The notes beneath the pieces were generated by a model. The model did no database searches and was not told the DNA's origin. It saw only the letters and a list, made by a program, of their open reading frames with translations. From UBA11524 sp045591175 (lineage in GTDB: Bacteria; Bacillota; Clostridia; Christensenellales; Aristaeellaceae), in assembly GCA_045591175.1 (NCBI GenBank), contig JAZNSI010000048.1, positions 1 through 64,000 on the forward strand: 64,000 nt of DNA, read 5' to 3'. Shown piece after piece: positions 14,835 through 24,076 of the stretch. Both the position numbers and the translations under genes were made by a program. How positions within the stretch are numbered: position 1 is the stretch's first letter; every line of letters begins with the position of its first letter.

Positions 14835-15767
14835 ATGATCGAACTCAAGCAGGTCACCAAGCGCTACGGCGCTGTGGAGGCCATTCGCGATATTTCTTTC
14901 ACCGCCCCAAGGGGGCAGATCGTCGGCCTCCTGGGCCAGAACGGCGCGGGCAAAACCACCACGCTGAACATCCTCACCGGCTATATGCCGCCGACCTCCG
15001 GCCAGGTGCTGGTGGATGGCATGGATATGCTCACGCAGGCCCGCGATTGCAAGCGAGCCATCGGCTACCTGCCGGAGAAGCCCCCGCTGTACGACGAGAT
15101 GACCGTCCGCAGCTATCTGCGCTTCGTGTGCGAGCTCAAGGAGGTCGCCCGCAAGGAGATTCCCGGCCATGTGGACGAGGTGATGCACACCTGTGGCCTG
15201 ACCGAGGTGAGCGAGCGGCTGATCGGCCACCTGTCCAAAGGCTACCGGCAGCGCGTGGGCGTAGCGCAGGCACTTTGCGGCGATCCGCCCGTGCTGGTGC
15301 TGGACGAACCCACCGTCGGCCTGGATCCCCGGCAGGTGGTGGAGATCCGCGCGCTGATCCGCCAGCTGGGGCAAACCCACACCGTCATCTTCTCCTCCCA
15401 TTTGCTCAGCGAAATTCAGCAGCTGTGCCAACGGGTAATCATCCTCCACCGGGGCAAGCTGATCCGCGAGGCAGACATGGCGGAGCTCACCGGCACGGGA
15501 GACGCGCTGGTGCTGCGGGCCGCCATCAAGGGCCGCCAGCAAGAGCTGCTGCCTGCGCTGCTCTCCCTGCCCTGCGTGCGCCGGGTGAAACCGCTGAAGC
15601 AATCCGCGCCGGGCATCACCGAGGTTTCAATCGAGTGCGAGCCATCCTCCGACGCCCAGACAGCTATCTTCCGCCTGCTGTGCGCCATGGATGCGCCCAT
15701 CATGCAGCTTGTCACCCAGCAGGACACCCTGGAGGACGCCTTCCTGCGCGCCACCTCCCAAGAATAA
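14835..15767 (+). CDS. ABC transporter ATP-binding protein (GldA-like)
   Basis: 310-residue ATPase of an ABC-2 type transporter, cytoplasmic. Walker A GQNGAGKTT (near residue 36), Q-loop region, signature LSKGYRQRVG, Walker B VLVLDEPTVGLDP and the switch His in SSHLLSE are all intact. The C-terminal 90 residues are a small extra domain common in drug and glycolipid exporters of this type. First gene of a four-gene operon with a permease, a GldG-like protein and a DUF4340 protein, the arrangement called Gld in gliding Bacteroidetes but also widespread without gliding. Confidence 0.93.
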   Translation: MIELKQVTKRYGAVEAIRDISFTAPRGQIVGLLGQNGAGKTTTLNILTGYMPPTSGQVLVDGMDMLTQARDCKRAIGYLPEKPPLYDEMTVRSYLRFVCELKEVARKEIPGHVDEVMHTCGLTEVSERLIGHLSKGYRQRVGVAQALCGDPPVLVLDEPTVGLDPRQVVEIRALIRQLGQTHTVIFSSHLLSEIQQLCQRVIILHRGKLIREADMAELTGTGDALVLRAAIKGRQQELLPALLSLPCVRRVKPLKQSAPGITEVSIECEPSSDAQTAIFRLLCAMDAPIMQLVTQQDTLEDAFLRATSQE

Positions 15768-15788
15768 CGAATGTAAGGATGTGACCTT

Positions 15789-16499
15789 GTGCTCTCCATT
15801 TGGAAGCGCGAGCTTCAAGGCTATTTCTACACCCCCGTGGGCTATGTGTTCATGGGCGTGTTTTTGACGCTTTCGTCGGTGATCTTTTTCCTGACCATCA
15901 TGCAGAGCCGCTCCAGCGACCTGTTGTCCTTCATCGGCACGATGAGCTACCTGTGGATGCTCCTTTGTCCCGTGCTGACCATGCGCCTCCTGGCCGAGGA
16001 AAAGCAAAAGCGCACCGATCAGCTGCTGCTGACCAGCCCCGTATCTCTTCCGGGCATCGTGCTGGGTAAGTACCTCGCTGCGGTGACGGTCATGGGCCTC
16101 ACCGTACTGCTGACGGGGCTTTTCGTGCTGATCGTCGCCATCTACGGCCAGGTGTATCCCGGTGAGCTGTTGGTGGGCTACCTGGGCTTCGTGCTGCAGG
16201 GCTGCGCCTTCATCGCGCTGGATTTGTTCATCTCCGGCTGCACGTCCAATCAGGTGACGGCGGTGGTGGCGGCCTTCGGCGCAAACTTCGTCCTGTGGAT
16301 GCTCGACCTCATCCAGTCCGCCATCCGCATTGACTGGGTGAACGGCGTCCTGTCCTTCTTCAGCCTGTACGAGCGCACCGAGCCCTTCCTGATGGGGCAG
16401 TTTTCCTTCGCCAGCGTGGGGTATGACGTCTCCTTCGCAGCGGCGTTCATCCTGCTGACCATCCACGCGATGGACGCGCGGCGTTACAGGGGGGCATGA
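15789..16499 (+). CDS. ABC-2 permease (GldF-like)
   Basis: 236-residue membrane permease with about six transmembrane helices, starting LSIWKRELQGYFYTPVGYVF, a typical ABC-2/GldF N-terminus. GTG 15789 is the start; AAGGA lies upstream. It partners the preceding ATPase. Stop overlaps the region of the next gene's start (TGA at 16497), giving translational coupling. Substrate unknown. Confidence 0.9.
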   Translation: MLSIWKRELQGYFYTPVGYVFMGVFLTLSSVIFFLTIMQSRSSDLLSFIGTMSYLWMLLCPVLTMRLLAEEKQKRTDQLLLTSPVSLPGIVLGKYLAAVTVMGLTVLLTGLFVLIVAIYGQVYPGELLVGYLGFVLQGCAFIALDLFISGCTSNQVTAVVAAFGANFVLWMLDLIQSAIRIDWVNGVLSFFSLYERTEPFLMGQFSFASVGYDVSFAAAFILLTIHAMDARRYRGA

Positions 16500-16501
16500 C
16501 G

Positions 16502-17959
16502 ATGAAAAAGCTGAATTTCGCCTTCCTGCACGACCCCAAATTCCGCTATGGCAGCCTGTCTACGGCGCTGCTGTGCTTGGCCATTGCGGCACTGATCGCC
16601 CTGAACGGCCTGTTCACCGCGCTGGAGAAGAAGTACGCCTGGCGGGTAGACTGCTCCTTCAACGCCATCACCTCCCACTCGGAGACGACGGAGGAGCTGC
16701 TGGCTTCGCTGGAATATCCGGTGCATATCTACGCCCTGTACGAAAAGGGAGATGAGGATCTGCTGCTCTTCGAGCTGCTGAACCGCTACTCCGCCGCCAG
16801 CGAGCTGGTCACCTGGGAACAGGCTTCCCTGTCCCTCAATCCGACCTTTGCATCCCGGTTCGCCTCGGCGAGCGGTGACGAAACGGTCTCCGCGGACAGC
16901 CTGGTCGTCTTCTGCCCGGAGACCGAGCGCTTCCGTGTGCTGAACGCCGCCGACTTCCTCACTCTGTCCATCGACTACGATGCAGGCACCTGGGCCTACG
17001 ACAAGCTGACCTACGAGAGCAGCATCACCGCCGCCATCGCCTACGTCACCCAGGAGCGCATCCCGGTGGTGTACATGGTGCAGGGCCATGACGAGCTGGA
17101 TGCGAACAGCACCGCCGTCCTGGCAGATTTCCTGCGGGGCAACCACTACGATGTTCGCTACGCCCCGCTGGCGGACATCACGCCCGTCCCCGGCGATCTG
17201 CTGGCCTTCCTGGCCCCCGTGCGCGACCTGACGGACACGGAGCTCGCCCTCGTCACCGATTTCGCCAGCCAGGGCGGCTCGCTGCTCTTCGCCTGCGATT
17301 ATTCCGACCCCATCGCCGCCATGCCCAACTACCGCGCGCTGCTGCGTTCCTACGGCTTCCTGCCGCTGGAAGGCGTGGTCGTTGCCGCCAAGGAGGACAA
17401 ATCCGGCTATTTTGATGGCAACCGCACCGTGCTGCTCCCCCGGATGCAGCCCGCCGATTCCACCTTTGACCTGATGCTGAACGGCTCAACCACGCTGATC
17501 ATGTCCACGGCCCGGGCCTTTGAGATGCCCGCAGCCACCGACAACAGCCTGACCGTCACGCCCATCCTGCTCTCCGGCGAGGGCTCCTATCTGCGCCCCG
17601 TGGGCAGCACCACCCTCACCAAGCAACCCGACGATCCGGAGGGCCCCTTCCCCCTGGCACTGGAGGCCTACCGTTTCTCCACAACCGGCGATGTCAGCCG
17701 GGCCATCATCATCGGCAGCACCGCCACGCTGACCAGCGAGTACTACTACTCCATGACCCACGCGCAGGAGTTCATCATCCGCACGATGGAATACCTGGTG
17801 GACAGCGCGGCCAGCAATCTGCACATCATGGCCCGCACCGCGGTGCGCCCCGGCCTCTCCGCCGACGCGCTGACCCTTGGGTCCACGCTGTTGGTGGCTC
17901 TTCCCCTCACCGTGCTGGGCGCCGCGCTGCTCATCCTCTACCCCAGGAGGCACCGCTGA
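16502..17959 (+). CDS. GldG-family ABC-associated extracellular protein
   Basis: 485 residues with one N-terminal transmembrane helix (about 20-40), a large exterior part and a second helix at the C-terminus (ALPLTVLGAALLILY). The middle matches the GldG/ABC-type uncharacterised transport domain: VVYMVQGHDE, LLAFLAPVRDLTDTEL, GGSLLFACDY. ATG 16502 is favoured over the ATG 6 nt earlier because AGGGGGG then sits 7 nt upstream; the earlier one would overlap it. Third gene of the operon. Likely couples the exporter to something outside the membrane. Confidence 0.83.
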   Translation: MKKLNFAFLHDPKFRYGSLSTALLCLAIAALIALNGLFTALEKKYAWRVDCSFNAITSHSETTEELLASLEYPVHIYALYEKGDEDLLLFELLNRYSAASELVTWEQASLSLNPTFASRFASASGDETVSADSLVVFCPETERFRVLNAADFLTLSIDYDAGTWAYDKLTYESSITAAIAYVTQERIPVVYMVQGHDELDANSTAVLADFLRGNHYDVRYAPLADITPVPGDLLAFLAPVRDLTDTELALVTDFASQGGSLLFACDYSDPIAAMPNYRALLRSYGFLPLEGVVVAAKEDKSGYFDGNRTVLLPRMQPADSTFDLMLNGSTTLIMSTARAFEMPAATDNSLTVTPILLSGEGSYLRPVGSTTLTKQPDDPEGPFPLALEAYRFSTTGDVSRAIIIGSTATLTSEYYYSMTHAQEFIIRTMEYLVDSAASNLHIMARTAVRPGLSADALTLGSTLLVALPLTVLGAALLILYPRRHR

Positions 17960-19446
17960 TGGCTATTCACCGCAGATTCCGCCGCATCCCCCAGGAAAAG
18001 AAGCGCATCCTGCTGCTATTTTTCATCCTGATGCTGCTGGCCGTGACCCTGATCTCCCTTGCTCTGGTGAACCGAGCACCGGAGGCTGACGATTACGCCC
18101 CTCCCGCAGATACTTCCGTCACCCTGTGCGACTACACCGCGGCGGACGTAGCCTCCGTCACCATTCGCCGCGGCAGCGAAGCCACCTGGACGGCCATCCC
18201 TGAGCCTGGCGAAAGCATGACCATCCTGGGCGACGACGGTATGACTCTCGCCTGGACGGAATGTCAGGATTTCCTCAGCAGCGCCGCCTGCATCGTCGCA
18301 GAGGACGTGCTGACGGATGACCCCGCTGATTACGCCGCCCACCTGGCGGATTACGGGCTGGTGGATCCCCGCTACGAAGCTCATATCTGCTACGCCGATG
18401 GGCAGGAGATCACCCTCCGAGTGGGTGACAAGGGCCCGGACGGCGTCTGGCGATACATGCTGATCGACGGCGATGAGCGGCTGTTTGCCTTCTCCAACGG
18501 CTCCGTGGAGGGCCTTTTCGTCAACCGGGACACCCTGCACAGGGTGAGCCAGCCTGATCTTCATAAGGCCCGCATTGACCGCATCACCCTCACCGAAGGC
18601 GACCGCATCATTGAATGGACGCTGAACGGCAGCATCACCGATTCCGACGCTATCGACCGCTGGAGCATCACCCAGCCCTTCACCTACCCCGCCGATGCGC
18701 AGGCCATGGAGAACCTGCTCACCAGCGCTGCGAGCCTGCACCTTTCCGCCTACGTTGCCCCTGCCACCGAAGAAAACCTGCGCAAATTCGGCTTCGACAC
18801 GCCCCGCCTGACCATTACCATCCACCAGGCGGCCGGCACCATCGCCTTCACCAGCGCAGACGGCGAGGCCCTTGCCACCGGCTATCCGGCCTCGACCATC
18901 ACCTTCGTCATCGGCGGCGAAAAGAGCGACATGATCGACTACGTCCTTTGCGGCGACGGCATCTACCTCTCCAGCCACTTCACCATGGGCGTGTTTATGG
19001 GCTACGACGTGGCCTCCACCATGAGCCGCTACCCAATCATGACCGCCCTGGGCAACCTCAGCAGCCTGACCATCCGCGAGGGCGACGCGGTAACCGATTA
19101 CCGCCTCACCCGCGCGGAGCAGGTGGCCGCCAACAACGAGCTCGTCACTGATGAGGATGGCAACCCGATCTACACCGTATCCGTCACCCGTAACGGCGCA
19201 ACGGTGGATTACGCTGCCTTCGAGGCTGCCTACAACGCGCTGGCCATGGTGACCGTCTCCGGCACACTGCCCGCGGGCGAATCTATCACCGCAGATCCCC
19301 ACACGGTGTACACCTTCACCGATGTGGACGGCACCATACACGAGGTGGCCCTCACCGTCTTCGATGCGCTGCACGACGCCGTCATCGTGGACGGACACCC
19401 CGCGTTTTACCTGATCAAAGGCGGATTCGAGCTGAAGCTTGACTGA
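17959..19446 (+). CDS. DUF4340 domain protein
   Basis: 495 residues, one N-terminal membrane helix (about 17-37), the remainder outside. Contains repeated DUF4340-like units, each with a V-x-x-I-x-I/L start and an L-x-x-Y/F-G-L/F-x-P/D-x-R pattern: HLADYGLVDPRYE near 130 and LRKFGFDTPRLT near 275. Start ATG overlaps the stop of the preceding gene by one base (TGATG), so they are coupled. DUF4340 proteins regularly accompany GldG-type transporters; the role is unknown. Confidence 0.85.
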   Translation: MAIHRRFRRIPQEKKRILLLFFILMLLAVTLISLALVNRAPEADDYAPPADTSVTLCDYTAADVASVTIRRGSEATWTAIPEPGESMTILGDDGMTLAWTECQDFLSSAACIVAEDVLTDDPADYAAHLADYGLVDPRYEAHICYADGQEITLRVGDKGPDGVWRYMLIDGDERLFAFSNGSVEGLFVNRDTLHRVSQPDLHKARIDRITLTEGDRIIEWTLNGSITDSDAIDRWSITQPFTYPADAQAMENLLTSAASLHLSAYVAPATEENLRKFGFDTPRLTITIHQAAGTIAFTSADGEALATGYPASTITFVIGGEKSDMIDYVLCGDGIYLSSHFTMGVFMGYDVASTMSRYPIMTALGNLSSLTIREGDAVTDYRLTRAEQVAANNELVTDEDGNPIYTVSVTRNGATVDYAAFEAAYNALAMVTVSGTLPAGESITADPHTVYTFTDVDGTIHEVALTVFDALHDAVIVDGHPAFYLIKGGFELKLD

Positions 19447-19460
19447 TCTTTGCACACAAA

Positions 19461-19492
19461 AAGGCTCCGGTTCTTTTCGAACCGGAGCCTTG
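19461..19492. terminator. Bidirectional terminator
   Basis: AAGGCTCCGGTTC with its complement forms a 13-bp stem and 5-nt loop between the convergent ABC operon and guaB. Confidence 0.87.
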
Positions 19493-19499
19493 CTTGTTA

Positions 19500-20957
19500 T
19501 CAGGAATTGCGGGAGTAGTTGGGGGCTTCCTTGGTGATGGAGATGTCATGGGGATGGCTCTCCGCCAGGCCAGCGCCGGTGATCTTGATGAACTCGGCAT
19601 GCTCGCGCAGGTAATCGATGGTGGGAGCGCCGCAGTAACCCATGCCGGCACGCAGACCGCCGATCATCTGGAAGATGGTCTCCGCCAGGACTCCCTTGTA
19701 GGGCACGCGGCCCTCAACGCCTTCGGGCACGAACTTCTTGGACTCAGCCTGGAAGTAGCGATCCTTGGAGCCCGCTTCCATCGCAGCCAGAGAACCCATG
19801 CCGCGGTATACCTTGAAGGAGCGGCCCTGGTAGATCTCCGTCGCGCCGGGAGCCTCGTCGGTACCGGCCAGCATAGAGCCCAGCATCACAGCGCTGCCGC
19901 CAGCCGCCAGGGCCTTGACGATATCGCCGGAGTACTTGATGCCGCCGTCCGCGATGACGCGGATGCCGTGCTTGTCAGCCTCTTCCGCACAGTCGGCCAC
20001 AGCGGTAATCTGGGGCACGCCGATGCCGGCCACCACGCGGGTGGTGCAGATGGAGCCGGGGCCGATACCGACCTTGACGCAGTCAACGCCAGCGGCGATC
20101 AGGTCATGGGTAGCGCCAGCGGTGGCGACGTTGCCGGCAAACAGCTGAATGTTGGGATAACGGTTGCGGATGGCCTCGACCTGCTTGAGCACGCCAACGG
20201 AGTGGCCGTGCGCAGTGTCGATGGAAATCACGTCGACCTTGGCGTCCACCAGGGCGTCGATACGGTCAAACACGTCACCGGTCACGCCGACAGCCGCGCC
20301 GCACAGCAGACGGCCGTTGGAATCCTTCGCAGAATTCGGGTACTTGGTGGACTTCTCAATATCCTTGATGGTGATCAGGCCGCGCAGCACGCCATTGTCG
20401 TCCACGATGGGCAGCTTCTCGATGCGGTGCTTGGCCAGGATCATCTTGGCTTCCTCCAGGGAGGTGCCAACGGGCGCGGTGATCAGGTTCTTGCTGGTCA
20501 TGAACTCATGGATGGGGCGATTGTAATCCGTGACGAAGCGCAGATCGCGGTTGGTCAGGATGCCCACCAGCTTGCCGTCCTCGCAGATCGGCACGCCGGA
20601 GATCTTGTAGCGGCCCATGAGGTTCTCCGCGTCCTGAATCAGGTGCTTGGGAGAGAGGAAGAAGGGATCGGTGATCACGCCATGCTCGGAGCGCTTGACC
20701 TTGTCAACATGCGCAGCCTGATCGGCAATGGACATGTTCTTGTGGATGATGCCCAGGCCGCCCTCGCGCGCCATGGCGATGGCCATGCGGGAATCGGTGA
20801 CGGTATCCATCGCAGCGGACATCAGCGGGATGTTCAGCTTGATCACAGGAGTAAGCTGGATGGACATGTCAACGTCCTTGGGCAGAACCTCGCTGCGGGC
20901 AGGCACCAGCAGCACGTCGTCAAAAGTAAGACCTTCGCGCACAACCTTCTGAAGCAT
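19500..20957 (-). CDS. guaB: Inosine-5'-monophosphate dehydrogenase
   Basis: 485-residue IMPDH, converting IMP to XMP with NAD+, the committed step to GMP. TIM barrel begins FDDVLLVP; two CBS domains (about 95-215) are present (ISGVPICEDGKLVGILTNRD). The catalytic Cys is in GIGPGSICTTR and the mobile flap ends in EGRVPYKG. ATG 20957 follows GGAGGA; upstream in-frame codons lie across the promoter and are not used. A near-consensus promoter and a short leader with no purine riboswitch precede it. Confidence 0.97.
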   Translation of the reverse strand: MLQKVVREGLTFDDVLLVPARSEVLPKDVDMSIQLTPVIKLNIPLMSAAMDTVTDSRMAIAMAREGGLGIIHKNMSIADQAAHVDKVKRSEHGVITDPFFLSPKHLIQDAENLMGRYKISGVPICEDGKLVGILTNRDLRFVTDYNRPIHEFMTSKNLITAPVGTSLEEAKMILAKHRIEKLPIVDDNGVLRGLITIKDIEKSTKYPNSAKDSNGRLLCGAAVGVTGDVFDRIDALVDAKVDVISIDTAHGHSVGVLKQVEAIRNRYPNIQLFAGNVATAGATHDLIAAGVDCVKVGIGPGSICTTRVVAGIGVPQITAVADCAEEADKHGIRVIADGGIKYSGDIVKALAAGGSAVMLGSMLAGTDEAPGATEIYQGRSFKVYRGMGSLAAMEAGSKDRYFQAESKKFVPEGVEGRVPYKGVLAETIFQMIGGLRAGMGYCGAPTIDYLREHAEFIKITGAGLAESHPHDISITKEAPNYSRNS

Positions 20958-21007
20958 GGGATGATCCTCCTCCACAAATCCTGAAGTAGTGTTTTGGGTT
21001 ATCAGTA

Positions 21008-21036
21008 ATTGTAGCAAAAGCAACCTTTGTTGTCAA
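21008..21036 (-). promoter_or_regulatory. guaB promoter
   Basis: Minus-strand TTGACA -35 and TACAAT -10 with a 17-bp spacer; close to consensus. Confidence 0.82.
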
Positions 21037-21139
21037 TGGTCGTACTGACGAAATTTATCCCATTTATGAAAGTATATATGGTCTTTCCATTCTTCCGGGG
21101 GATTTCTCTACCATTTTTGCCATTTATCAAAGAAAAGCA

Positions 21140-21168
21140 TTGCCACTCCCCCACTTTTGTGCTATACT
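21140..21168 (+). promoter_or_regulatory. Promoter of the cytidylate-kinase-like gene
   Basis: TTGCCA -35, 17-bp spacer, TATACT -10 preceded by TGTGC (extended -10). Confidence 0.65.
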
Positions 21169-21219
21169 GTTTTTAGAGAGAATAGCCGTCCGTTTGCGGC
21201 TTCGTTCAGGAGGTATATG

Positions 21220-21846
21220 ATGAGCAAGAGGATCGTGATCACCATTGGCCGCCAGTTTGGCTCCGGCGGACGTTATGTGGGCCGCCTGCTGGCGGAAAAG
21301 CTGGGTATCCCCTTCTATGACAAGGAGCTGCTCTCCGAGGCGGCGAAAAACTCCGGCATCTGCGAGGAGATCTTCGAGGAGCATGACGAAAAGCCTACCC
21401 GCTCCCTGCTCTTCTCCCTAGTGACCGGCGTGCAGCAGCACATGGGCACCGGCTCCTTCTACATGGACATGCCGCTGAACCACAAGATCTTCCTGGCGCA
21501 GTTTGACGCCATCCGCCGCATTGCGGAAGAAGGCTCCTGCGTGATCGTCGGCCGCTGCGCCGATTATGTCCTCCGGGATGACCCGGACGCCCTGTCCGTC
21601 TTTGTCAAGGCAGACATGCCCAGCAAGGTGGATCGCGCCGTGAAGTACTACGGCATCGACGCCGACAAGGCTGAGGACCGCATCCGCAAGGCTGACAAGC
21701 AGCGCGCCAGCTACTACAACTACTATGCCACCGCCACCTGGGGCGACGTGGATAACTATGACCTGGTCGTCGATACGGGCGTGCTGGGCGTGGAAGGTGC
21801 GGTGGAGCTGATCGCCAAGTGCATCGAGCTGCGCGCCGCCAAGTAA
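21220..21846 (+). CDS. Cytidylate kinase-like family protein
   Basis: 208-residue P-loop protein of the cytidylate-kinase-like family (Cmk2-like). It begins VITIGRQFGSGGRYVGRLLA, where GSGGR replaces the usual GxGKST of CMP kinase. Further family marks are YDKELLSEAAKNSG, CVIVGRCADYVL and KADKQRASYYNYYA. True phosphorylation of CMP has not been shown for this branch, to my knowledge. ATG 21220 chosen over the adjacent upstream ATG because AGGAGG then has better spacing. The next gene begins 22 bp downstream. Confidence 0.85.
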   Translation: MSKRIVITIGRQFGSGGRYVGRLLAEKLGIPFYDKELLSEAAKNSGICEEIFEEHDEKPTRSLLFSLVTGVQQHMGTGSFYMDMPLNHKIFLAQFDAIRRIAEEGSCVIVGRCADYVLRDDPDALSVFVKADMPSKVDRAVKYYGIDADKAEDRIRKADKQRASYYNYYATATWGDVDNYDLVVDTGVLGVEGAVELIAKCIELRAAK

Positions 21847-21868
21847 ATCCTGAAATTGAGGTGACCCC

Positions 21869-22582
21869 ATGAAAAAGCTTGCAGCGCTGTTGCTGTGCCT
21901 GATGCTGATGATGCCCTCTGCCCTGGCGGAGATCGAATGGCCCGCGACGCTGACCACCGGTCAGGCCCGTCTGCGCAATTATGTGGACACGGTCAATCTG
22001 AACCTCAGCCAGCTGGGGGGCAGCGTCATCGACATGAAATATGAGCTGTACGCCACCTTCGCCAGCCTGGGCATGGACGGTGCCGACGCTCCCGACACAG
22101 TGGAAATGTACTTCCTCCTGGGGGAAGCCGGGCTGCATTCCCTGACGCTGCGCATCTGCGATGCGGACAAGTTTGAAACCGTCGCCGCAGCATGCCTTTC
22201 TGCGTCCTCCTCCGCCATTTCGGTGGACAGTGCCCGGGAGCTGACCGGCAAGTACGCCGCCATCATGCGCAAGGATCAGGCCAACGCCGACGCCATGACC
22301 CACTCCTTCGAAGAGGACGTGGTCGATCTGCAGGGTAGCCAGCCCCGCGCTTATTTCGCCTACTACCCCAATCAGTACGGCGACGGAAAATCCTGGCTGC
22401 AGATGACGCTGATCTTCGCCCGTCCCGGCAGCAATGAGGCCGGACTGGCCCTGGCCGACGCCACCCCCGCCCCCAACACCGACGAGGAATACGAGGGCTA
22501 TTTCTCCCAGGACAACTACACCCACCTGGAGGTCTTTGCCTCCCCCACGCCGGAACCTGATTCCGCCGCAATGGAACCCTGA
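21869..22582 (+). CDS. Secreted protein of unknown function
   Basis: 237 residues. A clear signal peptide (MKKLAALLLCLMLMMPSALA, cleavage near residue 21) is followed by a mixed alpha/beta domain to about 200 and a Thr/Pro/Glu-rich tail. The tail contains ASPTPEPDS, a flexible C-terminus seen in several secreted proteins here. No family recognised. Cotranscribed with the kinase-like gene upstream and ended by a terminator immediately after. Confidence 0.7.
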   Translation: MKKLAALLLCLMLMMPSALAEIEWPATLTTGQARLRNYVDTVNLNLSQLGGSVIDMKYELYATFASLGMDGADAPDTVEMYFLLGEAGLHSLTLRICDADKFETVAAACLSASSSAISVDSARELTGKYAAIMRKDQANADAMTHSFEEDVVDLQGSQPRAYFAYYPNQYGDGKSWLQMTLIFARPGSNEAGLALADATPAPNTDEEYEGYFSQDNYTHLEVFASPTPEPDSAAMEP

Positions 22583-22587
22583 AGTAT

Positions 22588-22617
22588 CCCCCGGTAGATT
22601 GCTCTGCCGGGGTTTTT
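22588..22617 (+). terminator. Intrinsic terminator
   Basis: CCCCGGTAGA pairs with TCTGCCGGGG (one G-T), followed by five T. Confidence 0.83.
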
Positions 22618-22637
22618 GACTACACAGGAGGTACGCT

Positions 22638-23513
22638 ATGCCCTACCAATTCACCGTTCCCGAGTACAAGCGTGTGCGCGTCATCGTCTCCACCGACACG
22701 GCCTGCGAGGCAGATGATCCCTTCGCCATCGCCCACGCGCTCCTCTCCCCCAAGCTGGACGTGAGGGCCGTCATCGCCGAGCACTTCATGTCCGAGGGAT
22801 CGATGGAAAAGAGTTTCGCCGCTGCAACCAAGCTCCTCATGCTGATGAAATCCGGCGTGCCGGTGCTGCACGGTCAGGTCTGGCCCAAGGACGGCAAAAT
22901 CGGCGAAGGCGCGCAGTTCATCATCGATGAAGCCCGCCGGGAAGACACGCATCCCCTTTTCGTGCTGCTGATAGGCGCGACCACCACCATGGCCGACGCC
23001 CTCCGCGCGGCTCCCGACATCGCGGATAAGCTGACCGTCGTCACCATCGGCGGCAATGCCTACGGCAAGGACGCCTGGGCCTTCCGCGAATTCAACTGGG
23101 GCAACGACCCGGACGCCATCAACTTCATCCTGCGGGACACAAAGGTGCCGGTGTGGCAGATCTGCATCAGCGGCTACGGCATGATGCGCGTTGGCCTGGC
23201 GGAGCTGCAGCAGAAGGTCGCCCCCTGCGGCGAAGTCGGCGCATACCTGCTGCGCCAGATGGACGAATACAACAACACGCCCTACGCCGGCTGGACGGCA
23301 GGCGAAAGCTGGTCTTTGGGCGACAATCCCAGCGTGGCGGTGGTGGTGCATCCCGGCTGCGGCGAGTCCCGCAGGCAGAATGCATGGCTCATCGATGCCG
23401 AGACCCATTATGTGGAGGAAGTCCCCGGCCGCGAGATCCTCGTTTACCACCGCATTGACAGCCGCTATGTGTTGAACGACCTGTTTGCCAAGCTGGCAAT
23501 CAATTTCGGATAA
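22638..23513 (+). CDS. Nucleoside hydrolase family protein
   Basis: 291 residues. The N-terminus carries STDTACEADDPFAI, corresponding to the calcium-binding DTDxGxDDxxA motif of nucleoside hydrolases, which split ribonucleosides to base and ribose. The first half matches the fold (LLIGATTTMADAL, VVTIGGNAYGKD). The C-terminal half diverges, so the substrate may differ from standard nucleosides. AGGAGG precedes ATG 22638. Twelve bases downstream begins a deaminase, which suggests a joint role in nucleoside or base salvage. Confidence 0.83.
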   Translation: MPYQFTVPEYKRVRVIVSTDTACEADDPFAIAHALLSPKLDVRAVIAEHFMSEGSMEKSFAAATKLLMLMKSGVPVLHGQVWPKDGKIGEGAQFIIDEARREDTHPLFVLLIGATTTMADALRAAPDIADKLTVVTIGGNAYGKDAWAFREFNWGNDPDAINFILRDTKVPVWQICISGYGMMRVGLAELQQKVAPCGEVGAYLLRQMDEYNNTPYAGWTAGESWSLGDNPSVAVVVHPGCGESRRQNAWLIDAETHYVEEVPGREILVYHRIDSRYVLNDLFAKLAINFG

Positions 23514-23525
23514 CGAGGAGACGAT

Positions 23526-24038
23526 ATGGATCACGAAGCATACATCCGCCAGTGCTACGACCTGGCCATCAGCGCCGGCAAGAAGGGGTTCGACACCTTC
23601 GGCGCGCTGCTTGTCTACAATGGAGAGATCCTTGAGCAGGCAGAAAACACCGCCGATTACCAGCGCGGACTCTTCGGACACGCGGAATTCAATCTGGTGC
23701 ACAAATGCGCCAACAAGTACTCCGACGATGTACTGCGCGAGTCTGTCTTCTACACCAGCTGTGCCCCCTGCGAGCGCTGCCTGGCCGCCATCGCCTCCCT
23801 TGGCATTCGGACAGTGGTTTACGGCGTGTCCTACAAGGAGTTCTCCAAGCTCACGCCCTTTGACGATCAGCCATTTGACCGGGAGGGCCTGCTGGCGCAG
23901 CTGCACCTGCCCGTGACGCTGGAGGGCCCCATCCTGGAGGACGAAGGCATGCACGTGTTTGAGTACTGGGGTGGCGAATACCGCCCGCTGGCTGAGCTGA
24001 TCGCAGAGATGGACGCAATCAAGGCACAAACCCGTTGA
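23526..24038 (+). CDS. Nucleoside/base deaminase (cytidine deaminase superfamily)
   Basis: 170-residue zinc deaminase. Zinc site: HAE (about residues 52-54) and PCERC (about 83-87, TSCAPCERC). Resembles guanine/tRNA-adenosine-type deaminases (GALLVYNGEILEQAEN, IASLGIRTVVYGVSYKEF). The substrate could be guanine, another base, or an aminopurine; tRNA editing is less likely given the pairing with a nucleoside hydrolase. GAGGAG precedes ATG 23526. Ends at a shared terminator. Confidence 0.86.
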   Translation: MDHEAYIRQCYDLAISAGKKGFDTFGALLVYNGEILEQAENTADYQRGLFGHAEFNLVHKCANKYSDDVLRESVFYTSCAPCERCLAAIASLGIRTVVYGVSYKEFSKLTPFDDQPFDREGLLAQLHLPVTLEGPILEDEGMHVFEYWGGEYRPLAELIAEMDAIKAQTR

Positions 24039-24048
24039 TTCCATGCAA

Positions 24049-24074
24049 AAAGACCGCTCAAATGAGCGGTCTTT
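24049..24074. terminator. Bidirectional terminator
   Basis: AAAGACCGCTCA and its complement flank a 2-nt centre between the convergent deaminase and hflX genes. Confidence 0.83.
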
Positions 24075-24076
24075 CC

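Noticed and set aside
20958..21003. Purine riboswitch before guaB
   Set aside because: The leader after the near-consensus promoter is about 45 nt and shows no aptamer-like stems.
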